60,788 nt of DNA from Aequorivita xiaoshiensis (GTDB lineage: Bacteria > Bacteroidota > Bacteroidia > Flavobacteriales > Flavobacteriaceae): assembly GCF_022008395.1 (NCBI RefSeq), contig NZ_JAIRBB010000014.1:1-60788 (forward strand). Direction: 5' to 3'. Under the pieces are notes generated by a model. It was not told where the DNA came from and did not search any database. It saw only the letters and a program-made list of their open reading frames with translations. Within the stretch, counting starts at the first letter, position 1. Every line of letters begins with the position of its first letter. Positions 25,776-34,265 of the stretch are shown here, piece by piece. Position numbers and translations under genes: made by a program.

Positions 25776-27080
25776 TTGAAGATTCCAGGTTTTATAAAGA
25801 GGAATTTATTGTTGAAGATGACCTCTTTGAATGCAGGGGTTATTGGTATACGTTTATTTATTTCCCTCTTTATTCAACGTCTGCTAGCCGAAATGGTAGG
25901 CGAAGCTGGGGTTGCTAAAATAGGATCTCTTCGCAATCTATTAGAAATGCTTGGTTCTTTTACCTCGGTTGGTGTTTTTACTGGCGTTGTAAAATATGTA
26001 GCAGAATATAAAGATGATAAAGACCAACTTCAGAAATTATTTTCAACTACCCTAGTTTTTACTATTATTGGAGTATTTACAGTCGCAGCTGTACTTTTTT
26101 TTGGTGCAGGTTATTTAAGTGAAACTATTTTCGATTCATTAAAATACGAATACCTAATCAAGTTATTAGCAGTAGTTGTTCCGTTTATAGCGATGTATCG
26201 CATATTTAAAGCTGTTATTAATGGGCTTTCGAGGTATAAAGTGTTGGCTAAAATCGAGATTATAAGCTATATACTTAGTTCAGCTTTAACCGTTGCACTA
26301 CTACTTATTCATAACCTCGATGGAGCACTTATAGCTATAGCCATAACTCCAGTAGTACAGTTGTTAGCCTTGCTTTTTATTATGACTAGCATCCTTAGGG
26401 AGTACGTTCAGTTTTCTAAATTATCATTCAAAATACCAATGGCAAAAAGCTTATTGGCTTTTTCATTAATGTCATTTTTTTCTACTGTACTACTAAATTA
26501 TGTAGAATTAGATATTCGTGTTATGGTGACTAACCGATTATCAGAAGTAGATGCCGGGATTTGGACAGCGATGACCAATATTTCTAAAAATTATATGGTG
26601 TTTTCAAGTGCTATATTTTCGCTCTATGTATTACCAAAGTTTGCAGGGATTTACACTAAAACAGATTTTAAGGTAGAGCTTGCAAATATTTATAAAACAT
26701 TGATGCCGCTGTTTGGAGTGGGAATGTTGCTGGTCTATTTTTTACGTGATTATGTAATACAAATTATCTATCCTGATTTTTACGCAATGTCTCCATTGTT
26801 TAAATGGCAACTTTTAGGTGATTTTGTTCGTTTAGCAGCTTTGATCCTAGGATATCAATTTCTTGCAAAAAAAATGGTGCGCAACTTTATTTTTTCTGAA
26901 ATAATATCGCTCTCTCTTTTTTACGGCTTTTCATATTATTTTGTTGAAATTTACGGAGTTGAAGGAGTTGTAATTGCTCACTTTTTGAGATATGTACTCT
27001 ATTTTCTCCTGGTTTCCTACTTGGTTTTCAGATATTTTAAAAATAATAATAACTCGACCAAAAAAGATTCTGTAGCATAA
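25776..27080 (+). CDS. O-antigen translocase, Wzx-like flippase
   Basis: 434 aa, about 12 transmembrane helices, no soluble domain. The N-terminus (SLNAGVIGIRLFISLFIQRL) matches the WzxE/RfbX type of the MOP superfamily. It starts with TTG directly after the stop of the aminotransferase (TAG-TTG), with no better ATG nearby. It would move undecaprenyl-linked oligosaccharide across the inner membrane. A second flippase follows 29 bp downstream. Confidence 0.85.
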   Translation: MKIPGFIKRNLLLKMTSLNAGVIGIRLFISLFIQRLLAEMVGEAGVAKIGSLRNLLEMLGSFTSVGVFTGVVKYVAEYKDDKDQLQKLFSTTLVFTIIGVFTVAAVLFFGAGYLSETIFDSLKYEYLIKLLAVVVPFIAMYRIFKAVINGLSRYKVLAKIEIISYILSSALTVALLLIHNLDGALIAIAITPVVQLLALLFIMTSILREYVQFSKLSFKIPMAKSLLAFSLMSFFSTVLLNYVELDIRVMVTNRLSEVDAGIWTAMTNISKNYMVFSSAIFSLYVLPKFAGIYTKTDFKVELANIYKTLMPLFGVGMLLVYFLRDYVIQIIYPDFYAMSPLFKWQLLGDFVRLAALILGYQFLAKKMVRNFIFSEIISLSLFYGFSYYFVEIYGVEGVVIAHFLRYVLYFLLVSYLVFRYFKNNNNSTKKDSVA

Positions 27081-27109
27081 AATAGTAAGTAGTATCTACT
27101 TTATCTAAA

Positions 27110-28591
27110 ATGAAAGACCCAAAAAACTCATATAGACAAGTAATGAAAGCCACCTCACTTTTTGGAGGTGTCCAGGTATTTAATATTTTGGTTTCAATCG
27201 TCCGGTCTAAGTTCATTGCATTGTGGATTGGTCCAACAGGTTATGGGATTGCTGCACTGTTTACATCTACCTTGGGGTTAGTAAACGGAATTACCAATTT
27301 CGGTTTAGATAGGAGTGCCGTAAAAGATATTTCGTTTAATAATAACGAACATCCAGAAAAGACTCCCCGAACAATACATATTTTAAGACGACTGATTTGG
27401 TTCACAGCCATTTTAGGATCTTTGGTTATGATTATTGGTTCACCTTGGTTGAGTGAGTTTGCATTTGAAAGTCGGGAATACACACTTTCATTTATAATGA
27501 TTTCTTTAGCCTTGCTTTTTAAGCAACTTTCAAGTGGGCAGTTAGCGGTATTACAAGGGCTTCGAAAGTTGAAAAAACTCGCTAAAGCAAACTTATACGG
27601 TAATTTGGTTGCATTACTTATCACACTGCCACTATATTATTTTTATAGAATTGACGCAATAGTGCCGGCGATTATTATTTCGTCACTCGTAGCATTTATT
27701 TTTACCTATTATTATTCGCAAACTGAAAACATAGAAAAGATTGAGCTTACCAATAAGGAAGCGTTTACTGAGGGGAAACCAATGATAAGATTGGGATTGA
27801 TGCTAAGTATAAGTAGTATGATAGGTTTGTTGGTTGCTTATATTATTCAAGTATTTATCAGCCAAACAGGGGGCGTAGAAGAGGTTGGTTTATACAATGC
27901 AGGCTTTGTAATCTTAAATTCGTATGTTGGATTAATTTTTACTGCAATGGAAACAGATTATTTTCCTAGACTTTCTGCCATTGCTGATAAAATAGAAGCT
28001 ATTCGTAAAACTGTTTTCGAGCAAGCTTTTATAGCAATTTTACTGATTACACCTATAGTGGTTGTGTTTTTAACTGTAGCTCCATTAATTATAGTTTTGC
28101 TCTATACCAAAGAGTTTACGCCAATTATAGAAATGGTGCGTTGGGGGATTTTGGGAATGATTTTTAAAGCTGTTTCTTTCTCTATGGGCTATATATTAAT
28201 CGCAAAAGGCGATTCACGACTTTTTTTAAAAACGGCAATTGGTTTTAATGCGCTACTTTTAACAATGAATGTTTTAGGGTATTATTACGGCGGATTAGAA
28301 GGTCTAGGAATTAGCTTTCTAGTGTATTATATAATTCACTTTATGGCAATTAGAGTTATTACTAAATTGCGTTATAACTTTTATTTTGAAGAAGGATTTT
28401 ACACAATTTTTAATATATGTGTTTTGATTTGTGGCTTGTCCTACGCATTAACTTATATTGAAAATCCGTATCTTAGATATTCATCGTTATTAGTATTGTC
28501 GTTGTTATCTATTGTATTTTCTTATATACAATTGGATAAGAAAATGGATATAAAAGAATTGATTAGTAAGATTTTTAAACGAAACCGATGA
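27110..28591 (+). CDS. Second oligosaccharide flippase (MOP superfamily)
   Basis: 493 aa, about 12-14 transmembrane segments, with the polysaccharide-transporter start 'FGGVQVFNILVSIVRSK' and IGPTGYGIAALF. It is clearly different from the preceding flippase in length and sequence, so this is not a recent tandem copy. The next gene, an acyltransferase, overlaps it by 4 bp. Which of the two exports the unit made here cannot be told. Confidence 0.85.
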   Translation: MKDPKNSYRQVMKATSLFGGVQVFNILVSIVRSKFIALWIGPTGYGIAALFTSTLGLVNGITNFGLDRSAVKDISFNNNEHPEKTPRTIHILRRLIWFTAILGSLVMIIGSPWLSEFAFESREYTLSFIMISLALLFKQLSSGQLAVLQGLRKLKKLAKANLYGNLVALLITLPLYYFYRIDAIVPAIIISSLVAFIFTYYYSQTENIEKIELTNKEAFTEGKPMIRLGLMLSISSMIGLLVAYIIQVFISQTGGVEEVGLYNAGFVILNSYVGLIFTAMETDYFPRLSAIADKIEAIRKTVFEQAFIAILLITPIVVVFLTVAPLIIVLLYTKEFTPIIEMVRWGILGMIFKAVSFSMGYILIAKGDSRLFLKTAIGFNALLLTMNVLGYYYGGLEGLGISFLVYYIIHFMAIRVITKLRYNFYFEEGFYTIFNICVLICGLSYALTYIENPYLRYSSLLVLSLLSIVFSYIQLDKKMDIKELISKIFKRNR

Positions 28592-29337
28592 TTGAATCAT
28601 TAAAAAAAACATATCGAAAACTTCGAATGGATTTCAGGTTTTTTTATTCTGTAAACTGGATAAAGACAATTTATTTTAACTATAAAATGTTTCCATACAA
28701 TACAGCCAAAAAACTTCCTGTATTTTTCTATGGAAAAGTTAAATTTTCAAATTTAAGCGGGAATGTAAGTATTGAAGGCCCCATAAAAAAAGCTATGATT
28801 GGTTTTGGCCAAAAGTTTGAATTTCCCTCCACTTCAAAAGGTACGGCAGAACTCTCGTTGAAAGGGAATCTTTGTTTTAAAAGCAATGCTCATATAGGAT
28901 TAGATTACGCCATTCTAATTGATAAAGATGGTTATTGTGAATTTGGTTTTATGGGATGTCTTGGATCCAATGTAAAGCTTATTTGTACCCAAAAAATTAT
29001 CATCGGAAAATGGTGTGGTATAGGATATGATTCAAAGATTATTGATACAAATTCCCATCCAATGAAAAATACACTGACAGGTAAGGTTTATCCGATATCT
29101 TCGTCAATAGAATTGGGTAATTATAATGCTTTTTCCAATTCGGTTTCAATTATGCCAGGAACTAAAACTCCAAATAATTGCGTGATAGCATCACACACAA
29201 TCTGCAATAAGGATTATACAGATCTTGGAGAAAATATATTAATAGGAGGAATACCTGCAAAACTGATTAAAAATAATTTTGCGCGCGATTGGGAAAGCGA
29301 AAAAGAAATGCTCCTAGAAAGTAAAAGGGTAAAGTAA
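28588..29337 (+). CDS. Left-handed beta-helix (hexapeptide) acyltransferase
   Basis: 249 aa. The C-terminal half has imperfect hexapeptide repeats (IIIGKWCGIGYDSKI, 'NYNAFSNSVSIMPGT', GENILIGGIPAKL), typical of WbbJ/maltose-O-acetyltransferase-like trimeric enzymes. The first ~70 residues are unlike other members. It likely O-acetylates a sugar of the surface glycan. It is the last gene of the plus-strand operon; the convergent acetyltransferase ends 1 bp away. Confidence 0.8.
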   Translation: MIESLKKTYRKLRMDFRFFYSVNWIKTIYFNYKMFPYNTAKKLPVFFYGKVKFSNLSGNVSIEGPIKKAMIGFGQKFEFPSTSKGTAELSLKGNLCFKSNAHIGLDYAILIDKDGYCEFGFMGCLGSNVKLICTQKIIIGKWCGIGYDSKIIDTNSHPMKNTLTGKVYPISSSIELGNYNAFSNSVSIMPGTKTPNNCVIASHTICNKDYTDLGENILIGGIPAKLIKNNFARDWESEKEMLLESKRVK

Positions 29338-29338
29338 G

Positions 29339-29833
29339 TTATTTCAAATTTTTCTTTTGGAATTTTGCAGGGTTGCCAAACCAAATTTCATTGCTAGGAA
29401 CATCTTTGTTTATAAATGACATAGAGCCTAGAATAGTATTATTGCCAATGTTAATTCCATGTTGAATAACACAACCAGTTCCAATAAAAACATTTTCACC
29501 TATTTGAGCACCTCCAATTTGTTCGTGTTCAGTATTTAGATTGTTGGTCATAACTTTAGGGCAAACATAGGTGTTGTTGCCAATTTTTATTCCTCTTGCA
29601 ATAATACTATCATAACGAATAATTACATTGTCTCCAATAGTACAATTACCAGAAGATGAAACTCTAGAGTCTATATAGCAATTTTTTCCAATTATTGTAG
29701 ATTTACGTAATTCTACATAATTTTTAATAACTGTATTATCTCCAATTTGGACATCATCCTCGATTATGCAGAAAGAACCGATTTCTACATTTTTTCCAAT
29801 TTTAGCTTTTTCTGAAATTATGTTATTTGGCAT
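29339..29833 (-). CDS. Hexapeptide N-acetyltransferase, possibly FdtC/QdtC
   Basis: 164 aa, almost entirely left-handed beta-helix with hexapeptide rungs from AKIGKNVEIGSF to NNTILGSMSF, and the closing IWFGNPAK that these enzymes share. Length and layout fit the dTDP-3-amino-sugar N-acetyltransferases (FdtC/QdtC), and the FdtA and FdtB homologues are in the locus. WlbB/WbpD-type UDP-sugar acetylation is an alternative. It is transcribed alone on the minus strand. Confidence 0.75.
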   Translation of the reverse strand: MPNNIISEKAKIGKNVEIGSFCIIEDDVQIGDNTVIKNYVELRKSTIIGKNCYIDSRVSSSGNCTIGDNVIIRYDSIIARGIKIGNNTYVCPKVMTNNLNTEHEQIGGAQIGENVFIGTGCVIQHGINIGNNTILGSMSFINKDVPSNEIWFGNPAKFQKKNLK

Positions 29834-29885
29834 TATTTAAAAATTTTTATACAAAGTTAAATATTCACAGTTATTATCGGCTTAA

Positions 29886-31019
29886 TTAATTCCACTTCAT
29901 TAAATATTTCTCCGCCACTTCTACATAATCATGTTCTTTTATAATAAATTCCCTCGCATTATTTCCAATGCTTTCAATTTTGTCAGGATTTAAAACTAGA
30001 TATTCAAGTTCTTCAGCAATTTTTTTAGCATCGGGCAGTGCATTTATGGCTACTCTTTCCTTAAGGTTGAAATGCTCCATAAATTCTTTTTCGGCTCCTC
30101 CAAATACCACCTTCCCGCGAGACATAGCTTCTAGGGCATTATATCCTTGATCGTAAGCGTAAACGTTGTCCATTAAAATGTCACATTGTTCCAATTCTTT
30201 AACATATTGGCTGAACGGCAAGTTTTTGGTGCGTTTTATATCTACTAGGTTTGGATATTTCTCTTCGATTATATCTAATGCTTCATCAAAAAATCGATAT
30301 CCCTTCTTCTCATAGTTCATTGTGTTTATTCCAAACAGGATTCTAATTTTTCTGTTTTCAATTTTAATGGGAGTATATTCTTCTGAAATAATAATTGGAT
30401 TAGGAATAAGTGCTGCAACCTTATCCCAACCTCGCCAAGGAATCACATAATCCATATCGCTTGGAATAACAGCTTTTGCATTTTTATATACAAAGTGAAA
30501 CAGTTCTTTGTAGGGTTCGGTAAGGTATTTTAAGGCAAAATCTGCCTTCATTTTTGAATTTGGCTCTAAATAGGGCGTAAGCATATGGTAGCGCATACTG
30601 CCTTCTAGATATGATTTTATAACCGGATAATCATCGCCACAACCCATTAAAAACACCTTTCCATTCTGTGAAAATAGTGTTTTTAGAAGCTTTATTTCAG
30701 ATTCAGGATAGGTGCCAATACTATGCGAATTTATGAGTTGAACAACATCATAATCTTTAAGTTTCGGCAGTAATTTTTTAAAACGATAGCCTATTTCCCA
30801 CTGTGCGGGATCTTTTTTAAAGAGACGTAACCATATTTTTCTAAACAATAAAGGGAAAGTTTTATCACTTAGCCATTCTGCTCTAATGCTTTCATCTACA
30901 GGAAATTTTTTAAACATATCGCCAGTACCCACAAGCGTTACTTCGTGTCCTAAAACCTCTAATCCTTTTTTTAATGAATTGTGCAGTCGGCTATATTCAC
31001 CTATTAATAAAACTTTCAT
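29886..31019 (-). CDS. GT4-family glycosyltransferase
   Basis: 377 aa, GT-B fold. The N-terminal domain starts 'MKVLLIGEYSRLHNSLKKGL', and the C-terminal domain carries the acidic E-containing motif ALEAMSRGKVVFGG that contacts the nucleotide sugar. There is no membrane segment. It probably adds one sugar of the repeat unit at the cytoplasmic face. It is divergent from the glycosyltransferase at 31112, across a short hexanucleotide repeat. Confidence 0.85.
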   Translation of the reverse strand: MKVLLIGEYSRLHNSLKKGLEVLGHEVTLVGTGDMFKKFPVDESIRAEWLSDKTFPLLFRKIWLRLFKKDPAQWEIGYRFKKLLPKLKDYDVVQLINSHSIGTYPESEIKLLKTLFSQNGKVFLMGCGDDYPVIKSYLEGSMRYHMLTPYLEPNSKMKADFALKYLTEPYKELFHFVYKNAKAVIPSDMDYVIPWRGWDKVAALIPNPIIISEEYTPIKIENRKIRILFGINTMNYEKKGYRFFDEALDIIEEKYPNLVDIKRTKNLPFSQYVKELEQCDILMDNVYAYDQGYNALEAMSRGKVVFGGAEKEFMEHFNLKERVAINALPDAKKIAEELEYLVLNPDKIESIGNNAREFIIKEHDYVEVAEKYLMKWN

Positions 31020-31045
31020 CGGTATGTAATATTCTCTAATTTATT

Positions 31046-31088
31046 ATTTCGATTTCGATTTCAACTTCGATTTCGATTTCATTTTCGA
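31046..31088. repeat. Hexanucleotide (TTTCGA) microsatellite
   Basis: About seven units of TTTCGA (two degenerate, e.g. TTTCAAC and TTTCATTT) fill the gap between the GT4 gene and the -7 box of the next glycosyltransferase. Confidence 0.85.
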
Positions 31089-31096
31089 TACATTTG
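31089..31096 (+). promoter_or_regulatory. -7 box for the glycosyltransferase at 31112
   Basis: TACATTTG fits TAnnTTTG and directly follows the hexanucleotide repeat, so the repeat occupies the spacer and -33 region. Confidence 0.55.
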
Positions 31097-31111
31097 CTTA
31101 AACGAAAATTG

Positions 31112-31948
31112 ATGCCCGAATATACATATAAAACCACAGATTTGGAGATTTTGGTGGCGACCATGCACCGAACATCCTTGGACTTTCTAAATGCTATGTT
31201 TGCGGAATCTGGAATGGAAGGGTTTAAAGTGTTGATTGTTAATCAAACGGATGAAAACTCAATATTAGAATCTAGTAACCCAAACATTCGTGTAATCAAT
31301 TCCTTTGAAAAAGGACTTTCAAAAAGTAGAAACCTAGCCATTCAAAATGCAATTGGGCCATTGTGTTTTAATACAGATGATGACGTAGTGTTTATGAAAG
31401 GTTTTGCAGCTGTAATTGTAAAAGCTTACAATACACATCCAAATCCAATAATTACCTTTAAAACGCTAACTACTGAAAGCAAAGATTATTGGAAGTATCC
31501 TAAAAAAGGGATGGTTCACAACAGGTTTGTAACTCAGAAAACCCTGTCTATTGAAATATCATTTAAGCTTGCTGAGGTCTTAAATAAAAAATTGTTTTTT
31601 GATGAACGATTTGGACTAGGGGCACAATTTGAAGATGCTGAAAACTTTGTGTTTCTTACCGATGCAAAAAAGCTTGGATTAACGCCATATTTTTATCCTG
31701 AATATATAACCATACATCCTCCACTATCTTCTAGTGATGATGTAGAAAGTGATAGACTGCTGTATGCTAAGGCGGCCATTAAAACATATGACTATGGAAT
31801 TTTCAGTTATATTTGGGTGTTCAAATTTGTGTTCTTTATCTATAGAAAAAAATATATTTCACTGTCGGAGGTGCCTCATAAAATAAAAGTTGGATTTGAA
31901 AGTATAGCCGATTACAACAAAACAAAACCAAATGAAAAATACAATTGA
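31112..31948 (+). CDS. GT-A (family 2-like) glycosyltransferase
   Basis: About 278 aa from the ATG at 31112; the frame is open from a TTG at 31094, but that overlaps the -7 box. LEILVATMHRTSLDF begins the nucleotide-binding strand; NTDDDVVFMKGF is the metal-binding acidic motif; FDERFGLGAQFEDAENF is typical of GT2-like enzymes of polysaccharide loci. It overlaps the FdtA-like gene by 17 bp. Sugar specificity is unknown. Confidence 0.82.
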   Translation: MPEYTYKTTDLEILVATMHRTSLDFLNAMFAESGMEGFKVLIVNQTDENSILESSNPNIRVINSFEKGLSKSRNLAIQNAIGPLCFNTDDDVVFMKGFAAVIVKAYNTHPNPIITFKTLTTESKDYWKYPKKGMVHNRFVTQKTLSIEISFKLAEVLNKKLFFDERFGLGAQFEDAENFVFLTDAKKLGLTPYFYPEYITIHPPLSSSDDVESDRLLYAKAAIKTYDYGIFSYIWVFKFVFFIYRKKYISLSEVPHKIKVGFESIADYNKTKPNEKYN

Positions 31949-32339
31949 TAATTGCCAGGTGTTAGATATTCCTAAAATTGCCGATCATCGTGGAAATTTG
32001 GCGGTTATAGAAGGAGACACCTTACCTTTTGATTTTAAGCGTGTGTATTATTTGTATGATGTTCCTAGTGATGCCCATAGAGGAGGACATGCCCACAAAG
32101 AACAACAAGAGTTCCTAATAGCAGTTAGCGGAAGTTTTGAGGTAATACTGGACGATGGAATAAATAAGAAAACAGTTACTTTAAACAAGCCCAATAAAGG
32201 ATTGCTTATTCCTACAGGTATTTGGCGTGAACTTGGTAATTTCTCTTCAGGAGCGATTTGTGTGGTGTTTTCTTCAGATGTTTTCTTAGAGTCGGATTAC
32301 ATCCGTGAATATTCAGAATTTGAGAAATTTTACCGATAA
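31932..32339 (+). CDS. FdtA/QdtA-like dTDP-sugar 3,4-ketoisomerase (WxcM-like cupin)
   Basis: 135 aa cupin. ADHRGNLAVIEG at the start, HRGGHAHKEQQEFLIAVSG with the conserved His pair, and GIWRELGNFSSGAICVVFSS are hallmarks of the WxcM-like family that moves the keto group of dTDP-4-keto-6-deoxyglucose from C4 to C3. This feeds the FdtB-like aminotransferase at 24675. The upstream RmlA/RmlB enzymes are not in the window. It overlaps the convergent glycosyltransferase by 10 bp. Confidence 0.9.
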   Translation: MKNTIDNCQVLDIPKIADHRGNLAVIEGDTLPFDFKRVYYLYDVPSDAHRGGHAHKEQQEFLIAVSGSFEVILDDGINKKTVTLNKPNKGLLIPTGIWRELGNFSSGAICVVFSSDVFLESDYIREYSEFEKFYR

Positions 32340-33268
32340 GTACTGAAATAGAAGCCAGATTGATGTAAAAACTCTTTAAACGCTTTCGACTTTATTAAAA
32401 CTTGCCTTGGTAGGGAAAGTAATAATTTTTGCTTGGCGTTTAATCCTTCCAAAATCAATTTGCTTTTATACTTTTCAAAATTTGCTTTATCTCCTGCTAG
32501 CTTATACTGAATTGCAATAGAATATCTGTGTACATTTAAATATTGCTTTAGTGCCGGATTGGTTTCTGCTTCTTTGTCATAAAGATCGAAATCTGGGTAA
32601 ATTCGTGATTTTAAGCTACTGTGGTTAAGGCGATTGTTCGAGTCTAGATTTATAACAGCAGATACTTTATTTGAAAAAGCCAAAGGTGCTTTTAATGCAG
32701 CTCTTATCCATAAATCGGTATCTTCAGAGAAAGTTATATTGGTGTTATGACCTCCAAGGCTCTGAAAAAACCGCTTTTTAAACCCGACACTTGAAGGATG
32801 TGCTGCAGAATCGGCTAGGCTATATTCAAAAAAGTTTACCTGCCCAATCCAATCCTCAGTCATATCAGAAAAAGGAGTGATTATTCTTCTTTTTAATTTG
32901 GTGTTGTATTTTACTTCGTGAGCTGTTGAAAACCACATGGCATCAGGGAACTTAGCTAAAATAGCATCTATATTTTCTAGGTGCCAAGGCAACCAATAGT
33001 CATCTGCATCTATCCATACAACATTTTCTGAAGTGGCTTTTGCTACAGCATAATTTCGTGTGGCTGCTAGACCTTCATTTTCTTTGCTATATATTTTTAT
33101 GCGACCATCTTTAATGGATTCTGCTACTGCTAAACTGTTATCTGTAGAGCCATCGTTAACTATTATCACTTCAAAATCTTTGAAGGTTTGACTCATAACG
33201 CTTTTTAGAGTGGATGGAAAATCCTCTTCTTTGTTATATAGTGGTATAATTACAGAAAATCTAGGCAT
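32330..33268 (-). CDS. Family 2 glycosyltransferase
   Basis: 312 aa GT-A enzyme: FSVIIPLYNKEEDF, VNDGSTDNSL, WIDADDYWLP (the DxD region), then GGHNTNITFSEDTDLWIRA (ED motif near the catalytic base). No membrane segment. It overlaps the next glycosyltransferase gene on the strand by 8 bp, so both are coupled and form the minus-strand part of the locus. Confidence 0.88.
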   Translation of the reverse strand: MPRFSVIIPLYNKEEDFPSTLKSVMSQTFKDFEVIIVNDGSTDNSLAVAESIKDGRIKIYSKENEGLAATRNYAVAKATSENVVWIDADDYWLPWHLENIDAILAKFPDAMWFSTAHEVKYNTKLKRRIITPFSDMTEDWIGQVNFFEYSLADSAAHPSSVGFKKRFFQSLGGHNTNITFSEDTDLWIRAALKAPLAFSNKVSAVINLDSNNRLNHSSLKSRIYPDFDLYDKEAETNPALKQYLNVHRYSIAIQYKLAGDKANFEKYKSKLILEGLNAKQKLLLSLPRQVLIKSKAFKEFLHQSGFYFSTYR

Positions 33269-34154
33269 TTTGCTCTTTCTTAAGTTGAATGTAATAGTTT
33301 AATCTATAAAGATCGAACCAGAATAAATTTGGGTTCTCAGAATTAAAATTACGCTCCATGGTTTTTCTAAACCGAGAAACTATGAAACTAAAACTTTTTA
33401 ATAAATGATACTTTTTAAGTTTTATAAATGCATTTTGAATTGGCATTATATCATTTTCTAAAAACGCTTTCTTTTCAAGTGTAACAATAGTTTCAACGGC
33501 TTGTAGTGCTTTCTTAATGAATTTGCCATTATCTTCTAATCCATAATGAATTACAGGGTTGTCTATATGTATAACTTTTATTTGCTTTTTCTTAATGTTA
33601 CTCGATAACACTAAATCATCTCCGTAAAGGTTATCCAGCATTGTATTAATTTCTAAAAAGCATTTTTTTAAAATAAGAATATTAGCAGATACTATAAAAT
33701 GCGATTCATTTTGTCTTTTAGAAACAGATTTTTGTTCTCTATTTACACCATAAATATAGCGGAGGTTCTCGTTTTTCTTAGGTTTTACTCCATCGTAAGT
33801 TATTCCCCCACATATTATCTCTGCATCTAGATTTAACTTCGAAATATATTCATCAATAAAGTCAGGCCTCAAAGGCATTACATCTGCATCTAGAAATAGT
33901 AAACTTTCAGCAACTGCATTTTGAGCTAATAGATTGCGTATTGCGCTACGTCCAATATTTTTCTCTAAAGTTTGAAATTTGCAGTTCCTTAAGAGATTAA
34001 TTTTTAGGTTTTCTTGTAAATATTGCTTGTCGGTAGAAGCGTCATCCATTACCAAGATTTCAAAATCAATATTTGACTTTTCGCACTGTAAATACAAGGT
34101 GTTTACTAATGGAAATATATTGCAATTGAATGTAGGTATTAAAATAGATATCAT
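33261..34154 (-). CDS. Family 2 glycosyltransferase
   Basis: 297 aa GT-A enzyme: ISILIPTFNCN, LVMDDASTDKQY, FLDADVMPLRPDF (DxD), then YGDDLVLSS. Soluble or peripheral. First gene of the minus-strand pair; transcription diverges from the protease gene at 34266. Confidence 0.86.
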   Translation of the reverse strand: MISILIPTFNCNIFPLVNTLYLQCEKSNIDFEILVMDDASTDKQYLQENLKINLLRNCKFQTLEKNIGRSAIRNLLAQNAVAESLLFLDADVMPLRPDFIDEYISKLNLDAEIICGGITYDGVKPKKNENLRYIYGVNREQKSVSKRQNESHFIVSANILILKKCFLEINTMLDNLYGDDLVLSSNIKKKQIKVIHIDNPVIHYGLEDNGKFIKKALQAVETIVTLEKKAFLENDIMPIQNAFIKLKKYHLLKSFSFIVSRFRKTMERNFNSENPNLFWFDLYRLNYYIQLKKEQNA

Positions 34155-34250
34155 TTCGCTAATCGCTTTTCAACTTGCTAAAATACGCTAAAGACTTTTA
34201 GAAATTAAGTAACTAACGGCAAAAGTCAAACGAACTTCTTATCTTGTCAC

Positions 34251-34258
34251 TAATTTTG
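34251..34258 (+). promoter_or_regulatory. -7 box for the S8 protease
   Basis: TAATTTTG fits TAnnTTTG 8 bp before the ATG, which would give a nearly leaderless mRNA. Confidence 0.45.
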
Positions 34259-34265
34259 CTAAACT

